Notes under the pieces: model-generated
The model's database searches: none
Told to the model about the DNA's origin: nothing
The model's input: the letters and a program-made list of their open reading frames with translations, nothing else
Source: Aculops lycopersici
Lineage: Eukaryota > Arthropoda > Arachnida > Trombidiformes > Eriophyidae
Reading direction: 5' to 3'
NCBI GenBank assembly: GCA_015350385.1
Contig: WNKI01000002.1
Coordinates: 610,006-674,005 of the forward strand
DNA length: 64,000 nt
Made by a program: the position numbers and the translations under genes
Shown: piece by piece, positions 1 through 11,108 of the stretch
How positions within the stretch are numbered: the stretch's first letter is position 1
Layout: each line of letters starts with the position of its first letter

Positions 1-1900
1 ACGTTGCTAGTTTCCCCGTGACTCTAATTAAGTTGCCTATCAAGCAATGAGCTTTTTTGCTATACGCCCACTACTACTACTATGACTAAAACTTTTGCTT
101 TTTCATACTGAATCGGTGTGTGCCACCTGAAACAACAGAAACGGGGCGGAAATTCTGAAATGTTGGCCAGCTAATCAGGAGAAAGCGACGTTGAACTTTG
201 CCTGGCTTCTAGAATTTTGTTTTCCTTTCGATGAGTCCATTAATTTGCATGTGCCATTTGGATTGCACCATCACTACTACCACCAATACTAAATATCTAC
301 CGCAACAACAGGGACGAAAACCTAGCTATTGCTTAGTGAGTTCATGTTTATTTAAATCATGATCTATCATCATCATCATCATCATCACCACCATCATCAT
401 CTGGCGCAATTGGTTGTTGTGTGGTCGTTGCGCTCACCATTGTCGACACATACTATTATCACCATCACAATCTAGATTTATAACAATCGTGTATGCAAAT
501 TGTTTGCTTTGCCTTCTTTTCTCGTTGTTACCAATTTTAGGGTATGGTTTTGTATGATCGACCAAAAATGATAACCGGCGAGTTGACTGGCCAGGTCTCT
601 AAGAGTTGATGAAGTTTTTTCTCACTTTTTGGAGGTTCATTGATTCAACGGGCAAGTTTAACGCTCTGCTCTCGTGGTCCATTCAACTCATCAATTGAAT
701 TGGAATCATGAGAGTGTTTATATATACCATTGACACAATGCGATCGCTTTGTCTTATACTCATTCGATCGATAGCTTGAACCCTCTCGTCTCTTCCTCTT
801 CCTCTTCCTCTCTGTTTCTGTCTCTTTCTCGTTTTCTTTCGCTCCAATTGAATGGTCCGTGAGCTTCCACTGGAGAGGAGCACGAATTTTAGCGTGCAAA
901 CCACATGGCCACGCGAAGTATGTAGCAATAGCAACTAGTGGTTGCTGATTGCTGGGCATAACTCCAGCTGCAGCAGCAACAACAACACTAACATTAACAG
1001 CAACAACCACATAAATAATAATGTGATGTGATTTTAGTAGCGCTCCTCGAGTTTCTGTCTGCGCGTCACTCGCACTAATTGGCAAGACACTTGGGTGCGC
1101 GCGCGGCATTATTGGATTTGGAGCAACAACTGCTTCTATTGTAACCACAACTACCACCATCGCCAACTAAAGGGAGTCTTCAGGCTTACGACAACAACCA
1201 GTTGCCGGCAAATTATACGACGCGACGCTACACAATTGCCATCGCAAGCAGAGTAGCTGTAGCAGAGAAGCAAGCAGCAAATGGACGACCACTAAAGCAA
1301 ACATTGCGGTTGACGTTCAGGGAGTCAGAGGCAAAAGCGCATCTGCCACTTGGACATCATCGGCGCCGATGATAAAGTTGCTGGCTGTTCGGCGTTACAG
1401 CATAGTGAACCACTTGTTGCGCCACTTGTTGACGATTGCGCGTCGCGTGCCTTCCATCAGGTTGCGGCCCTCGGTGGTCTCGAGCTGCTCGAGTCGAGTC
1501 GAGTCGAATAGTGGAACAGTTTTCTTATGCAGTTAGCTTGCTACAGTTTCAATTGTGCGCCGACTAACTCGCAGCGGCGCGCCACAGTTAGCTAGAGAGT
1601 CGGCGGCCAGCTAATTTGAGGAGAGATAATTAACATCTTTCTCTCAAATGAATGAATGAACCGATTGATCTATCGATTGATCCGTCGGTTAGTTGGGTGG
1701 CTGTTCGTTAGTTCGTTTGCTTGCTAGCATCTTGTTCGTCCAAGTTAGTGGCCAAGTTGGTTGATTCGCCATTTGGTCGTGTGAGTTCATAGTTCAATTA
1801 TAATCAGCAAATTGAATCTAGCAGAGAGAATCGCGTAGCTTAGAATAGCATCTCATCGTCTCATCATATAGCGAACCATAAGGCTAACAAACTGACTGAG
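1..1900. other. Non-coding upstream region / 5' UTR of the first gene
   Basis: No convincing coding sequence on either strand. Open frames here are low-complexity and mostly lack an ATG. It holds a short ATC trinucleotide run near 364-402, a pyrimidine-rich tract near 782-830 and a GAGTC pentamer repeat near 1488-1508. The part next to the ATG at 1901 is presumably promoter and 5' UTR. No core promoter motif stands out. Confidence 0.5.
364..402. repeat. ATC/CAT trinucleotide microsatellite
   Basis: A run of CAT/CAC triplets is visible directly in the sequence. It is a simple repeat in non-coding DNA. Confidence 0.8.
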
Positions 1901-3628
1901 ATGTCTAACGCTAGAAAGTTAATTGATAGAAGACAAACAATAGGCAATGTGGTCACATCAGTGGAAAGCCAGCGACATTTAGTCAGTCAATTTGCCAGGA
2001 CAACAGGTGACAAAAGTGAGAATTACAATGTAATTAGTGGACAGCAGAATTATTCAATCAACATTACAAATCTCGACAACAACAGCAACAACAAATACAA
2101 CAAATCGCCGCAAGCAACAAGAATCTTGGCCAGACGAAACAGTAGCAACAGTAGCGTTGACTCCGCTTCTAGCGAGTTTTTCTCCCGACTAGCCGCCTTG
2201 CAGCTAAGTGAAGAGCAGGAAAGTTTCTCAAGAACCCGGAGGCATCCGCAGCAAGAGCTCTCGCGCTTCGGTGGTGCCGATCAAAGTAACGGACGCCACA
2301 CTCGCCACCTGTTGGCCAGATTCCATTTGTGGCGCTCGAGGTCCGAGTCTCGGCGAGCATCAAGTGCAAGCGGCAGCTCAACAATCGACAGCAACATCAG
2401 CCTTAGAGACACAATGACTGGCGAGCAACTTGTTGAGTCTCGACAAGAGCAGCAGCCGACCAATTGTGATAGATTACATATGAGTGACAACGAATTAGGA
2501 TTACAGGCTGAAAATGCCCCAATTCAAACCAACTGCCTAACTCAACAACCACAACTACAACAACTAGACCCGCAACTAGCACTTCCATCGAACCAACGAC
2601 AAAGAAACATATCATTTTTAGGCGAAGATGACAACAATCACAGTGAAGGTGCACCAGGTACAGCTAGCCCAACCGGTGGTCTAGCTAGCCACCGCAACAA
2701 CCAACAGCAAATTGAATCACCCACCTTAACAGCCACGAATACAAACGCAACCACCATCACAATGAGTCCCTCCTCGTTGTCCTCCATGTCGCCTCTAACC
2801 GGCGATGCGGCGAGCGAGCGCCGATTGTGGCAAAGTTTCGTGATGCCACTTGTTTTAGGCTGCGTCATCTTCCTAGTTGCAATTTGGACCCGACAGGTGA
2901 GCTTGGCGTTGAGCAATGATACCATCATTATGATCATGATTTTGGCTGCCGTCTTTATTGTCATGTCCGGCGTTGCCTTTTGGCTATCCTACGACCAGCA
3001 ACTTGAAGAGGCTATTCAGTCGGGGGGTCAAGCTAACCAACTTACCTATTGCCAGCATCACGCAATCAACGGGCTCGAGAGACCAACAACACCAAGTGGC
3101 CACAATCATCATAATAACCACCACCAACACCATCGCCATCATCCTAACCATGATCACTCTAATTACAACGACAACAACCATAACCACAACCATATGGCCA
3201 CTGGGGATCCCCAGTTGGGCCATCTGGTGACGATTGATGGACACAAGTGTTGCGCACAACTCCTCGATTGTTTGCCGCCCGACTATTACTCGGCCATGAG
3301 AAACTCGCTTCCGGTTAATCTTTTTTACACCAACTCCAGTGGCGACTTCCCCTTGTCAAAGTCCAGTGATGCATCCGCCTACAAACTGACAACGACAAAA
3401 GTTTTCTTGGGCCAGGAGTTTGATCAACTTAGCGACATTCAATCACTGTCCAATTTCTCATTGCCACCAAGTTACGATGAGCTATCACTGGCGATTGACA
3501 TGCCAGTGGACGATATGATCAGCAATTGTTATGTTTCACCTCAAGAGGACGAGCAACGCGCTGATGGGTCTGGAACCAGTGGTAGTAGTGGTGGAGGTGG
3601 TGGCAGCACCAGCACCAGCAACAGGTAG
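1901..3628 (+). CDS. Unrecognised two-transmembrane protein with PPxY motifs
   Basis: A single-exon frame of 575 residues from an ATG at 1901. I do not recognise the family. The first ~305 residues are polar and rich in Gln, Asn and Ser. Two hydrophobic segments follow at about 313-331 and 341-362, separated by a short polar loop, so a membrane hairpin with both ends on the same side is likely. A His/Asn-rich stretch covers about 391-430. The C-terminal part is more ordered and carries two PPxY motifs (PPDY near 458, PPSY followed by DEL near 522), the ligand type bound by WW domains of Nedd4-family ubiquitin ligases. The end is a Gly/Ser run. An AATAAA lies at 3791-3796. An adaptor or trafficking role with a Nedd4 ligase is inference only. 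The frame length and non-random C-terminal half support a real gene. Confidence 0.7.
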   Translation: MSNARKLIDRRQTIGNVVTSVESQRHLVSQFARTTGDKSENYNVISGQQNYSINITNLDNNSNNKYNKSPQATRILARRNSSNSSVDSASSEFFSRLAALQLSEEQESFSRTRRHPQQELSRFGGADQSNGRHTRHLLARFHLWRSRSESRRASSASGSSTIDSNISLRDTMTGEQLVESRQEQQPTNCDRLHMSDNELGLQAENAPIQTNCLTQQPQLQQLDPQLALPSNQRQRNISFLGEDDNNHSEGAPGTASPTGGLASHRNNQQQIESPTLTATNTNATTITMSPSSLSSMSPLTGDAASERRLWQSFVMPLVLGCVIFLVAIWTRQVSLALSNDTIIMIMILAAVFIVMSGVAFWLSYDQQLEEAIQSGGQANQLTYCQHHAINGLERPTTPSGHNHHNNHHQHHRHHPNHDHSNYNDNNHNHNHMATGDPQLGHLVTIDGHKCCAQLLDCLPPDYYSAMRNSLPVNLFYTNSSGDFPLSKSSDASAYKLTTTKVFLGQEFDQLSDIQSLSNFSLPPSYDELSLAIDMPVDDMISNCYVSPQEDEQRADGSGTSGSSGGGGGSTSTSNR

Positions 3629-3790
3629 CTCATTTTGTTTGTTAGATTGGTGGATATTTGGACTTGCAGATTGGTGAGTGTTATTATGATTATTATTATT
3701 GATATTCTTTGTGCACATTGATTTATTTAAGGTAATAGAAGAATAGAAGTGAATCAAACCTAATAGCAAATTAACAAAATATGTTGTAGC

Positions 3791-3796
3791 AATAAA
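3791..3796 (+). terminator. Poly(A) signal AATAAA of the two-TM gene
   Basis: An exact AATAAA about 160 bases after the stop codon at 3626-3628, in the short convergent gap before the dehydrogenase gene on the other strand. Confidence 0.55.
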
Positions 3797-3904
3797 TTGT
3801 TTTGCAAACTGTAGAATCGTTTGTAGAAATGTAAATTATTAATTTCTTTTTTGCTTTCCGGAATCTCAATCAACCTGTTGATTTTCTTTCGTTGTCACTT
3901 TCAC

Positions 3905-5661
3905 TCAATTCTTGCCAAAATTAGATTTCAGGAGAGCTGGTGAGCCAGTTATAAAGGCGGCACCCTTGCTGAGCAAAAAGTCTTGAATTGATTGGGGAAT
4001 AATATTGATCAAGAACCAGCACCTAAGTCGCTCGAGTTCAGAGGAGCAGACGGATTTGTGCGACTCGGGATATCTAATGGTGACGGAGTCGTACATTGCT
4101 TGAACCACATCCGGTATGTTAGTTCGTGCAGTTCCAATCCCACGATCCAACAACCTCTTTGCTCCCTCAAAAAACTCCTCGCCATAATCTGAACGAGTCA
4201 CCTCTCGACTGGAATCCCATAGATTCCTTAGTGCCTCATGCTGGGCCTCCATTGCAATCAAGTTTGTGCGAAACAAGTGCGGCTCTATGGAAATGACTTG
4301 CACGTTCCACTTGGCAAGCTCAATGCGAATTCCATCCGTGAAAGACAATGCCGCGCACTTGGACACACAATAGCCGACCATTCCTATTTAGTTTTTGTTT
4401 TGTGTTGGTGGGTTGAGTGGGAAGTTTGTTGGTCGGCTCGTTAGTAAACTTTCTTCGACTTGTGTGATTTCTCATATGGAAACAAAGTGGCGCTGCTCGC
4501 TGAGTCAAGTCTACCACACGTTTGCACACTAACAAAGATAAGTCATCAAGACCAACCAATTGCGACGTACTGTGTTGTTTGTATGATCGACTCTCTTGAG
4601 ACTCTGTCCACTTGGTTGGTACAAAACCTTATGACATCCAATTATCAGTGGGCAGGATGACGAATAGTAAACCCACCGTTTTTTGGACAAAGGTCTCTCT
4701 TGGAAAAAGGAAAAGAAAACAGTGGTTGCAATCAACGATGAGATAACGACAGCAGTGGCGACAACATCTAAGGCCACCTGTTGTACAAGAAAGAGAGGGA
4801 GAGAGAAGCACCACTGGCAATACTTACCTGGCAAACTAATGCGCGCTGCTAAGCTGGTCATATTGACCAGTCTTGGCGATGTTTTGCATCTACGTAGCAG
4901 CGGACTGAACGCTTTGGTCACTCGTATTGTACCCAAACAATTGACCTCTATTTGACGCTCGAATGGCTTTAGTGACGAACCAAACTCTACCTCACCTGTG
5001 GCGAGGATTCCTGCGTTGTTTACTACAGCAAGTAGGACTGTGTTTGAGCGAGTGGGTAATTTGATAGGTAATTTTGTCTGATATTAGTAATCATAGTTTC
5101 TCTTAGATGATTCGCTAGTGAAAGAGTTCCAATACTCACAGTAACCTGTATCCTCGAGTTCTTTTTTCACTATTTCGTAGGCCTCCTCGGCATCCTTGTC
5201 CTTGGTCACATCCAACTTGATAATCTTCAGCTTGCTTGAGCAATCGGACTTTAGTTGCATTGCTCCCTCGTCCTTGGGAAACAGGCAGCAAGCCAGCACC
5301 TTGAAGCCAGCCTTGTCCAGCTTCCTGGCTAACAAGTTGCCGAATCCTGTATCGCAGCCAGTGATCAGTACAGCATGTTTCTCTGGTTTGATGCGAAGTT
5401 TTGGCACCTACGTTTAAATTATATCAGCTCGTTAGTTTGTGTCTCAAGATTGAATTAGTGTATAAAATAAATGACTCGAAAACTACTTACAAATTTCTGT
5501 CTCCAGAGAAAGTTAGCCAGATGGTAGCTGGCATAGATGAGCATGAGGTGACGTAGAATTTGCGCGTAGATGTCATTGTCATAGATGGGATCCCTCAACA
5601 AGGGAAACGTTTTGTAAAGTCCGAAGTAACTGGCAACGTAGATTAGAACGTAGAACAGCAT
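3905..5661 (-). CDS. Short-chain dehydrogenase/reductase, RDH/17-beta-HSD6-like (SDR9C type)
   Basis: Four exons on the minus strand: 5491-5661, 5140-5407, 4828-5037 and 3905-4383. All borders are GT-AG with matching phase, giving about 375 residues. The N-terminus is hydrophobic and probably anchors the enzyme to the ER membrane. The cofactor motif TGCDTGFG is at residues 73-80, NNAG at 153-156, a candidate catalytic Ser at 208 and the YxxxK pair at Y221/K225 (YCVSK). This is the classical NAD(P)-dependent SDR fold. The long C-terminal substrate region resembles retinol dehydrogenases and 17-beta-hydroxysteroid dehydrogenase 6. A retinoid or steroid substrate is inference; a 3-hydroxybutyrate dehydrogenase-like role is also possible. 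Introns are 83, 102 and 444 bp. Confidence 0.85.
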
Positions 5662-6734
5662 TGTAACGACTTATGTCTTTCTTCTTGGCCTCGTTTTGAC
5701 TTGATGGATTCACCGATGTATGTCATCAGATATTTTCATTGTTTTTCTAATTGATTTTTATAATTCTTTTATTACTAACGGTTGACTCTTGTGCTCTGAT
5801 ACAAATTGTTTGTGGTGATTTAGAATTTTCGACGAGAATATATAGAATGAAATCTTTGAGATGGCAGTGGCCGCAACAAAAACATTGAAGCGAATGGCCA
5901 CTTCCACGAGACAGAGAGAAAGAGCAAGTCTATGCAGGTGAGTCTCTCCCAGTTATAAGCTAGCTGTTTTGGATGTTGCGGTACTGACTCAAGGTTACGC
6001 ATAGCAAATGTACTTATCTGGCAAGTCCGCTAGCTTGCGAGTTGGACTTATCGCCAGGTTGATGATGGTGATGTTGTGCCTTGGCACACAAATTGGCGCT
6101 TGAATAGAGAAAGCTTGTGTGGACTCAAGACACAAAGTCTTAGCTTTGAGACGGACCACTTGTATGCACTGACCGCTGGCTAATGTTTGCGTACTCACCT
6201 GAGCGAGCTCATGTTGCGGTCCAATCGAGAGGCGGCTGCATCCACCTGTAACTTTGGCCAGGCAAAAGCTTCATCCCCCAAGCGGTCGCTCATAGGTGGC
6301 CACTATTCAGTGGGGGAGAGCACTTTCCTCATTTCCCCCAAAAGATTACGCGAGATAAAAATGGTTCTGAATTTACATTATCTCCTTGGTATAACGGTTA
6401 CTATCGCAATTCACCTCGATACAGCTACTAATTTATATAAGTCGTGATGCAGGATGTCACAAACTAAACTCATAAGCTGCAAGCTTGATTTGCTTAAAAG
6501 AGGTACCCTTTGCGCATCGAGTCAAGACGACAAGCGACAGAGGGCACCATCACCGCTATCGATGGCACCCCAATGCACCTCTGATGCGTGTGAAAGTGGC
6601 CCACGGTAGCAGGACACCTGTTGCGCATGATCAACTGAACTCCGTGCACATGAGGAAAGACTCTATGTTCACTGGGGATGGAACTCAAATGAAAGTCGTC
6701 TGTTAGGATACAATTATATTTTGATACTCTTATC
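5662..6734. other. Divergent intergenic region between the SDR and homeobox genes
   Basis: No supported coding sequence. A GTGAGT-type splice donor on the minus strand near 6190-6195 follows a very short frame with an ATG, so a 5' non-coding exon of the dehydrogenase transcript is possible but unproven. Confidence 0.4.
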
Positions 6735-7760
6735 ATGTCCGATACCAACTACACTATTGATTGTCCCACCACCAACGGGAGCGCTGGCGAGTATGTCCAA
6801 AACTACGCCTACTGTCCATGCCAGGTCGGTGTCAATTATTACTCAGAATTAGCGCAGCAGCCATCGAATGGTCAACCGTATAGCAACCAGGAGATTCAAG
6901 CAAATCAATTTCATAATGTCTCATGCTCATGCCAACTTTATGAGCAACAATACCAACATCATAATTCAGAGCATCAAGAGGCGGAGCAATCTCAGGAGAT
7001 GCAGCATGACCAAAATAATAGTGAAGATTACAACTACAACGAGGACCAAAATCAACAAACGAGCAACCAGATACAGAGCCATAATACGAAACAGGAAGTC
7101 GAGCCAGGGCAACGACAGCAACTGGTGCACCACCATCCAAATGCATATCAACCATTCAGCCATCAAGATGAACCTCATCAACATATATGCCACCAGCAAC
7201 ACTTCAACGAATCACAAGGTCAACAACACCAACACCACTATCTGCACCAGCACAACCATTATCAACAAATCTACCAAGTATTGGAACCTGCTCGCCGGCG
7301 AGAGCCCACAGTTGATGTGGTCGCTATAGTAAATCCAATTGTAGCTGAGGACCACGATGGAGCTGAAGGTAACAACAACAACGGCAACCTCAAGGACGAG
7401 AAAGAAGAGCAAGAAGTGGAGGAGGACGAGGAGCAATTACTAGATGTCAAGATGCAAGAGATGAGCAAGAAGTACTTCAACCAGAGGAAGCGGAAGGATC
7501 GGACCATGTTCACAAAGGGCCAAATAGGAAGCTTAGAGCAAGAGTTTCACTCGGCCAAGTACTTAACGCGCTTGAGACGTTACGAAATCTCTCTCCAATT
7601 GGGACTCACAGAGCGGCAGGTGAAGGTATGGTTTCAAAATCGTCGGATGAAAAGCCGTAGGATCAAGGAGTCGGCGGCGGCAGTTGCAGCGGCGAGTCGC
7701 GGGAATGCCAACAGTTCGATAGAACTACCTACAAGCAATATCACTGGGGACAGCCAATAG
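6735..7760 (+). CDS. btn: Mox/buttonless-type homeobox transcription factor
   Basis: A single-exon gene of 341 residues with its ATG at 6735. The N-terminal half is rich in Gln, His and Asn. An acidic stretch lies just before the homeodomain at about residues 251-310. Helix 2 contains YLTRLRRYEI and helix 3 contains QVKVWFQNRRMK. The combination of YLTRLRRYEI with an Antp-class helix 3 is the signature of the Mox/MEOX family (buttonless in Drosophila), which acts in mesoderm and muscle patterning in vertebrates and in dorsal median cells in flies. Residue 56, usually Trp in this family (RMKWKR), is Ser here (RMKSRR). No intron interrupts the gene. The protein is nuclear and should bind TAAT-core DNA through Gln50/Asn51. 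The family call is strong; one-to-one orthology is inference. Confidence 0.85.
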   Translation: MSDTNYTIDCPTTNGSAGEYVQNYAYCPCQVGVNYYSELAQQPSNGQPYSNQEIQANQFHNVSCSCQLYEQQYQHHNSEHQEAEQSQEMQHDQNNSEDYNYNEDQNQQTSNQIQSHNTKQEVEPGQRQQLVHHHPNAYQPFSHQDEPHQHICHQQHFNESQGQQHQHHYLHQHNHYQQIYQVLEPARRREPTVDVVAIVNPIVAEDHDGAEGNNNNGNLKDEKEEQEVEEDEEQLLDVKMQEMSKKYFNQRKRKDRTMFTKGQIGSLEQEFHSAKYLTRLRRYEISLQLGLTERQVKVWFQNRRMKSRRIKESAAAVAAASRGNANSSIELPTSNITGDSQ

Positions 7761-8565
7761 AGAGCGAGAGCGAGGGAGAGAGAGAGAGCTGGGAAAGAGA
7801 AGAGAGCTGCACTTTACATGGCGAAACAAATTTTATTTGTCTGTTGGTTGCTGGGCCGATGCAACCAGCAAATATTAGATTTCGTCTATCTACTTGCTAT
7901 GATGGCAACAAAGGATTCATGTTGCAACGGAGCGTCTCCCACTAACCACATGTAGAGATACAAACTTTCGATCCAGTTGATGCGGCCAATATTCAGCTCC
8001 CTTGTCAAATTGTGCATTTGATTTTGGCCACTCGCTTGTCGGCAACAAGTGGCAAGCTAATGAGAAAAACATACATGGTAGCAGCGGCAATAGAAACAAC
8101 GAAACATCAAGTCGAGCGTTACACATCAGTGCAACTGGCGGCAAGCAAACGAATAGATAGTAAGAATAAAATAAAATTATACCCATATAATAGATTGTTA
8201 TAGCGACTTTACTATTTCCAGTCATAGTAATCCACCAAACTTGCCGACGAGCTCGCGCCTCAATTCAACAAGAGGCGCCAGCAGGTGAACCCTAGAAACG
8301 CCGTAACTTGCTACTTGTTGCTCTCATTTTTTATTGCGCATGACTGTAGAGGCGGACTGTTGAAAAAACGCGACCGCTTCTCGCACGCAGCCAGTTTTGC
8401 ATGAAAACCGCGTGTCTCACTCTCAACCTCTACCATTGTCCAAGGCTTCATATTTATGTATCAAAACGAATATAGATCGATCGCATCGATACTGAAATAT
8501 TGTTAGACGTTAGATAACTATTCTCTGTGATCTCCAAGAGTTACACCTATAACAACGATTCAACA
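7761..8565. other. Intergenic region, 3' UTR of the homeobox gene and eL33 promoter
   Basis: A GA-rich tract directly follows the homeobox stop codon (about 7761-7805). No coding sequence is supported. A pyrimidine stretch (TTCTCT near 8521) just upstream of the eL33 start codon could be a 5' TOP-like transcription start, as is common for ribosomal protein genes, but this is only suggestive. Confidence 0.4.
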
Positions 8566-9027
8566 ATGGCACCCAAAGTTGCTGCTAAAACCACAACCAA
8601 GGATGCCTCGGCACCAAATTCCGAGGTCAAATCCGGGGCAACCAAGATAAAAGATGCCAAGAAGTTTATCAATAGAATTGCACCCAAGGCGAAGTGCGGC
8701 CGCTTGTATGCAAAGGCTGTATTTCTAGGCTACAAGAGATCGCTCAGGAAGCAACGATGCCACACTGCCTTACTGAGAATCGAGGGTTGCATCAATCAAA
8801 GAGACGCCGAGTTCTATCTGGGCAAAAGAGTAGCCTACGTTTACAGGGCCAAAACAAAGAAGCTTATCAAACAAGAGGGTTTAAGGGCAAAGAAGCGAGT
8901 AATTTGGGGTAAGGTGACTCGTTCACACGGTAACTCCGGTGTCGTAAGAGCTAAGTTCAACAGAAACCTGCCGGCGCAAGCCATCGGTAACCGTGTCAGA
9001 GTTATGTTATATCCTTCCAATATCTAA
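8566..9027 (+). CDS. RpL35A: Large-subunit ribosomal protein eL33 (RPL35A)
   Basis: Single exon of 153 residues from the ATG at 8566, which sits in a good context (CAACAATGG). The open frame extends upstream to 8527 without another ATG, so 8566 is the start. From about residue 45 onward it carries the full eL33 core: RLYAKAVFLGYKR, the EGCIN/FYLGKR segment, VIWGKVTR.HGNSG and the C-terminal VMLYPS. This is a structural protein of the cytosolic 60S subunit. A Lys/Ala-rich N-terminal extension of about 45 residues precedes the core, as in insect orthologues and unlike the mammalian protein. No intron is present. Confidence 0.96.
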   Translation: MAPKVAAKTTTKDASAPNSEVKSGATKIKDAKKFINRIAPKAKCGRLYAKAVFLGYKRSLRKQRCHTALLRIEGCINQRDAEFYLGKRVAYVYRAKTKKLIKQEGLRAKKRVIWGKVTRSHGNSGVVRAKFNRNLPAQAIGNRVRVMLYPSNI

Positions 9028-9877
9028 GTTACAACTAGAATATCAAAATTACTAAATCTAAATTACTTTTCATCAACTTTTCAAGTTTTTTGAATGATTG
9101 CTCCAGATCTGCGTAAATGTTTTCTGCTAACCCGTTGGTAGAAGGAGAAATTGTGGCATTCCAATGCCAAAGTGAGAGGGAGAGGGATACTGCGACTGTG
9201 TTGTGTCTTTGTCACTATCTTGAAGATAGTGGAAATCGCCTAACAATAATTGTTGTCGGACATGGACATGTGTATTCTTGTGCCCACGAGTTACTTTCAC
9301 TTGGTACATTGTTTCATGAGAAGATAGATTGTACCTGGGTGTTATCTGAAAGAGATGATATACATTTTACCAACATGATTGATGTTAGTTTAGGTCAATC
9401 GAGGCCATTCAATCTAATATATCATCCGAGTCCATCGGTCGAATGTTGTTGTTTTGGTTTAGTGAATTTCATTTAGCGTTTCTTCGCGCAGATCTGTCGC
9501 AAAACTTGATCTAGCTTTTCTACAAAGATTCCGCAGAAAAATTGTGTCAGTTTTCGCGACTGTTCCTCCTGTGTTGATATCTTTTAGAGAATCCCATAGA
9601 CTTCTGCACTAAATCAAAATTTGCGCCTAGATGCTCATTCGATCAATTCAAAATTCATTGGCTGTTTCATAGAGATAATTTAGCAGGCCAAGAAAATTAT
9701 TTACTATTGGCGCGCCTCAATATAAATTCTAGACCATTGTATTTTTCTAGATCATTAGTGTTTGTACCTTCAAACAGTTGATTATTCAACCCAAAACCTA
9801 GACGCCATATATTGGATGCCATAAATTGCCAATAATATCGCGGCACGTCAAGAGCGTTTGGTAACATCAACAAGATT
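9028..9877. other. Intergenic region between eL33 and TOLLIP
   Basis: AT-rich spacer. A 119-codon frame with an ATG at 9117 resembles no known family and has no supporting signal. I see nothing else. Confidence 0.4.
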
Positions 9878-10855
9878 ATGTCATCGACTTTGCCAAAATC
9901 TGTTCAGGCTGCAATGGGACCAAGTGTTACAGGGGACGGAGCTTCAGGTTCGGCAACAACTGACAACCCTCAAAGTATTAGAGAATTTGTGGAGAAGGTC
10001 AGAAATTTACCAGATGACTTCCTTAGGATTCCATCATTTGCAATGCCACCGGAGTTAAATTTAGAATCATTGCAACAGCAATCGCAAAATATTGTTACTC
10101 GTGAAGTTCCCTTGGTGGACATGGTGGATATTTCGGTGGTTGAAGCCCAATTAGTGAAAAACTACGGATTGTTGCGCATGGACTTGTATTGTAAGATTCG
10201 AGTTGGCCATATGGTTTGTGAAACGAGGACTTGCATAAACGGTGCCAAGAACCCAAAGTGGGATGGAGTTTACCAGTTTAGTTTGAGGCCGGGTATTGAC
10301 TCTTTCCACTTGGAAATATACGATGAGAAACAATTCTCATTAGACGAGAAGATAGCCTGGCTTTACGAACCCATTCCACCTGAAATCTTTCAAGGTATAA
10401 CAGTCGAGCGCTGGTTTCCACTATCTGGTCGCCTCGGTCCTAATAAAGAGGGATCTGTATTATTAGTTCTAAGTCATAAGAGAGTTCCAGCACGGGGATC
10501 CAATATGGGCCGAGCTCTTCACCTGCCGCCCCAAAGGCCAGGTGGTGCTCCAGTTACAGTCTTTGTGCCGGCCGCAAACCATACATCTAACTCGCCTATC
10601 ATCCAGCATGGACCTGGAACGGAGCCGCATACTGCATATATCCAGCCACAACCAATCCCGCCACAATCAATGGAACACTTACAACAAAGTCAACAACCTA
10701 GAGGTATTACAGAAGTTGGTCCGCCTAGGGAGGAGGATGTTAACCAACTCAGCGAGATGTTTCCATCTGTGGATAAGGCCATAATCAAGGCTATCCTGGA
10801 GAACAACCACAATGATAAGGAGGCTGCTATAAGTGCTTTATTGGCTTTGGGCTGA
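9878..10855 (+). CDS. Tollip: Toll-interacting protein (TOLLIP)
   Basis: A single-exon gene of 325 residues with its ATG at 9878. It has the family's three parts: an N-terminal region with LPDDFLRI, corresponding to the TOM1-binding segment; a C2 domain at about 83-205 (KNYG..RMD.YC..RVG, NGAKNPKWDGV, DSFHLEIYDE, IAWLYE.IP, W.PLSGR.G); and a C-terminal CUE domain at about 283-325 (LSEMFPSVDKAIIKAILENN...AISALLALG) that binds ubiquitin. It is an endosomal adaptor linking phosphoinositides and ubiquitinated cargo, and a modulator of Toll/IL-1 signalling. It is slightly longer than the 274-residue human protein because of an N-terminal extension and a Pro/Gln-rich linker. Confidence 0.95.
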   Translation: MSSTLPKSVQAAMGPSVTGDGASGSATTDNPQSIREFVEKVRNLPDDFLRIPSFAMPPELNLESLQQQSQNIVTREVPLVDMVDISVVEAQLVKNYGLLRMDLYCKIRVGHMVCETRTCINGAKNPKWDGVYQFSLRPGIDSFHLEIYDEKQFSLDEKIAWLYEPIPPEIFQGITVERWFPLSGRLGPNKEGSVLLVLSHKRVPARGSNMGRALHLPPQRPGGAPVTVFVPAANHTSNSPIIQHGPGTEPHTAYIQPQPIPPQSMEHLQQSQQPRGITEVGPPREEDVNQLSEMFPSVDKAIIKAILENNHNDKEAAISALLALG

Positions 10856-11108
10856 CCAATCACAATAGCTAATATGATTGCATATAGTAGCCCGCAACGT
10901 ATGCCGCCTGGTCTGCAGATTGTCGCGCGCTCAAAGCGCAGTTCATTTTACTCCAGAAATCTCTCTGTTTTCTCCGTTTTTTCCACAGCACGAGTTTTGT
11001 TCGCATAAACAAGTCAAAATTAAAATTGCCTCGCAAAAGTTAGTAACCAAATTTACTCTTCAATCATAAATCCATATTGTTATCACACTACTCTAATTTT
11101 GAAACACC

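Noticed and set aside
645..1166. 173-codon minus-strand frame at the window start
   Set aside because: Low-complexity Val-rich and Arg/Lys/Glu-rich translation of simple-sequence DNA, with no family resemblance.
6190..6220. Short ATG frame followed by a GTGAGT donor on the minus strand, as a first exon of the SDR gene
   Set aside because: No acceptor upstream of 5661 keeps the frame, and the SDR already has a good ATG; at most a 5' UTR exon.
9117..9476. 119-codon frame with ATG between eL33 and TOLLIP
   Set aside because: No family resemblance, no clear splice or poly(A) context, composition typical of random AT-rich DNA. Kept out of the gene list.
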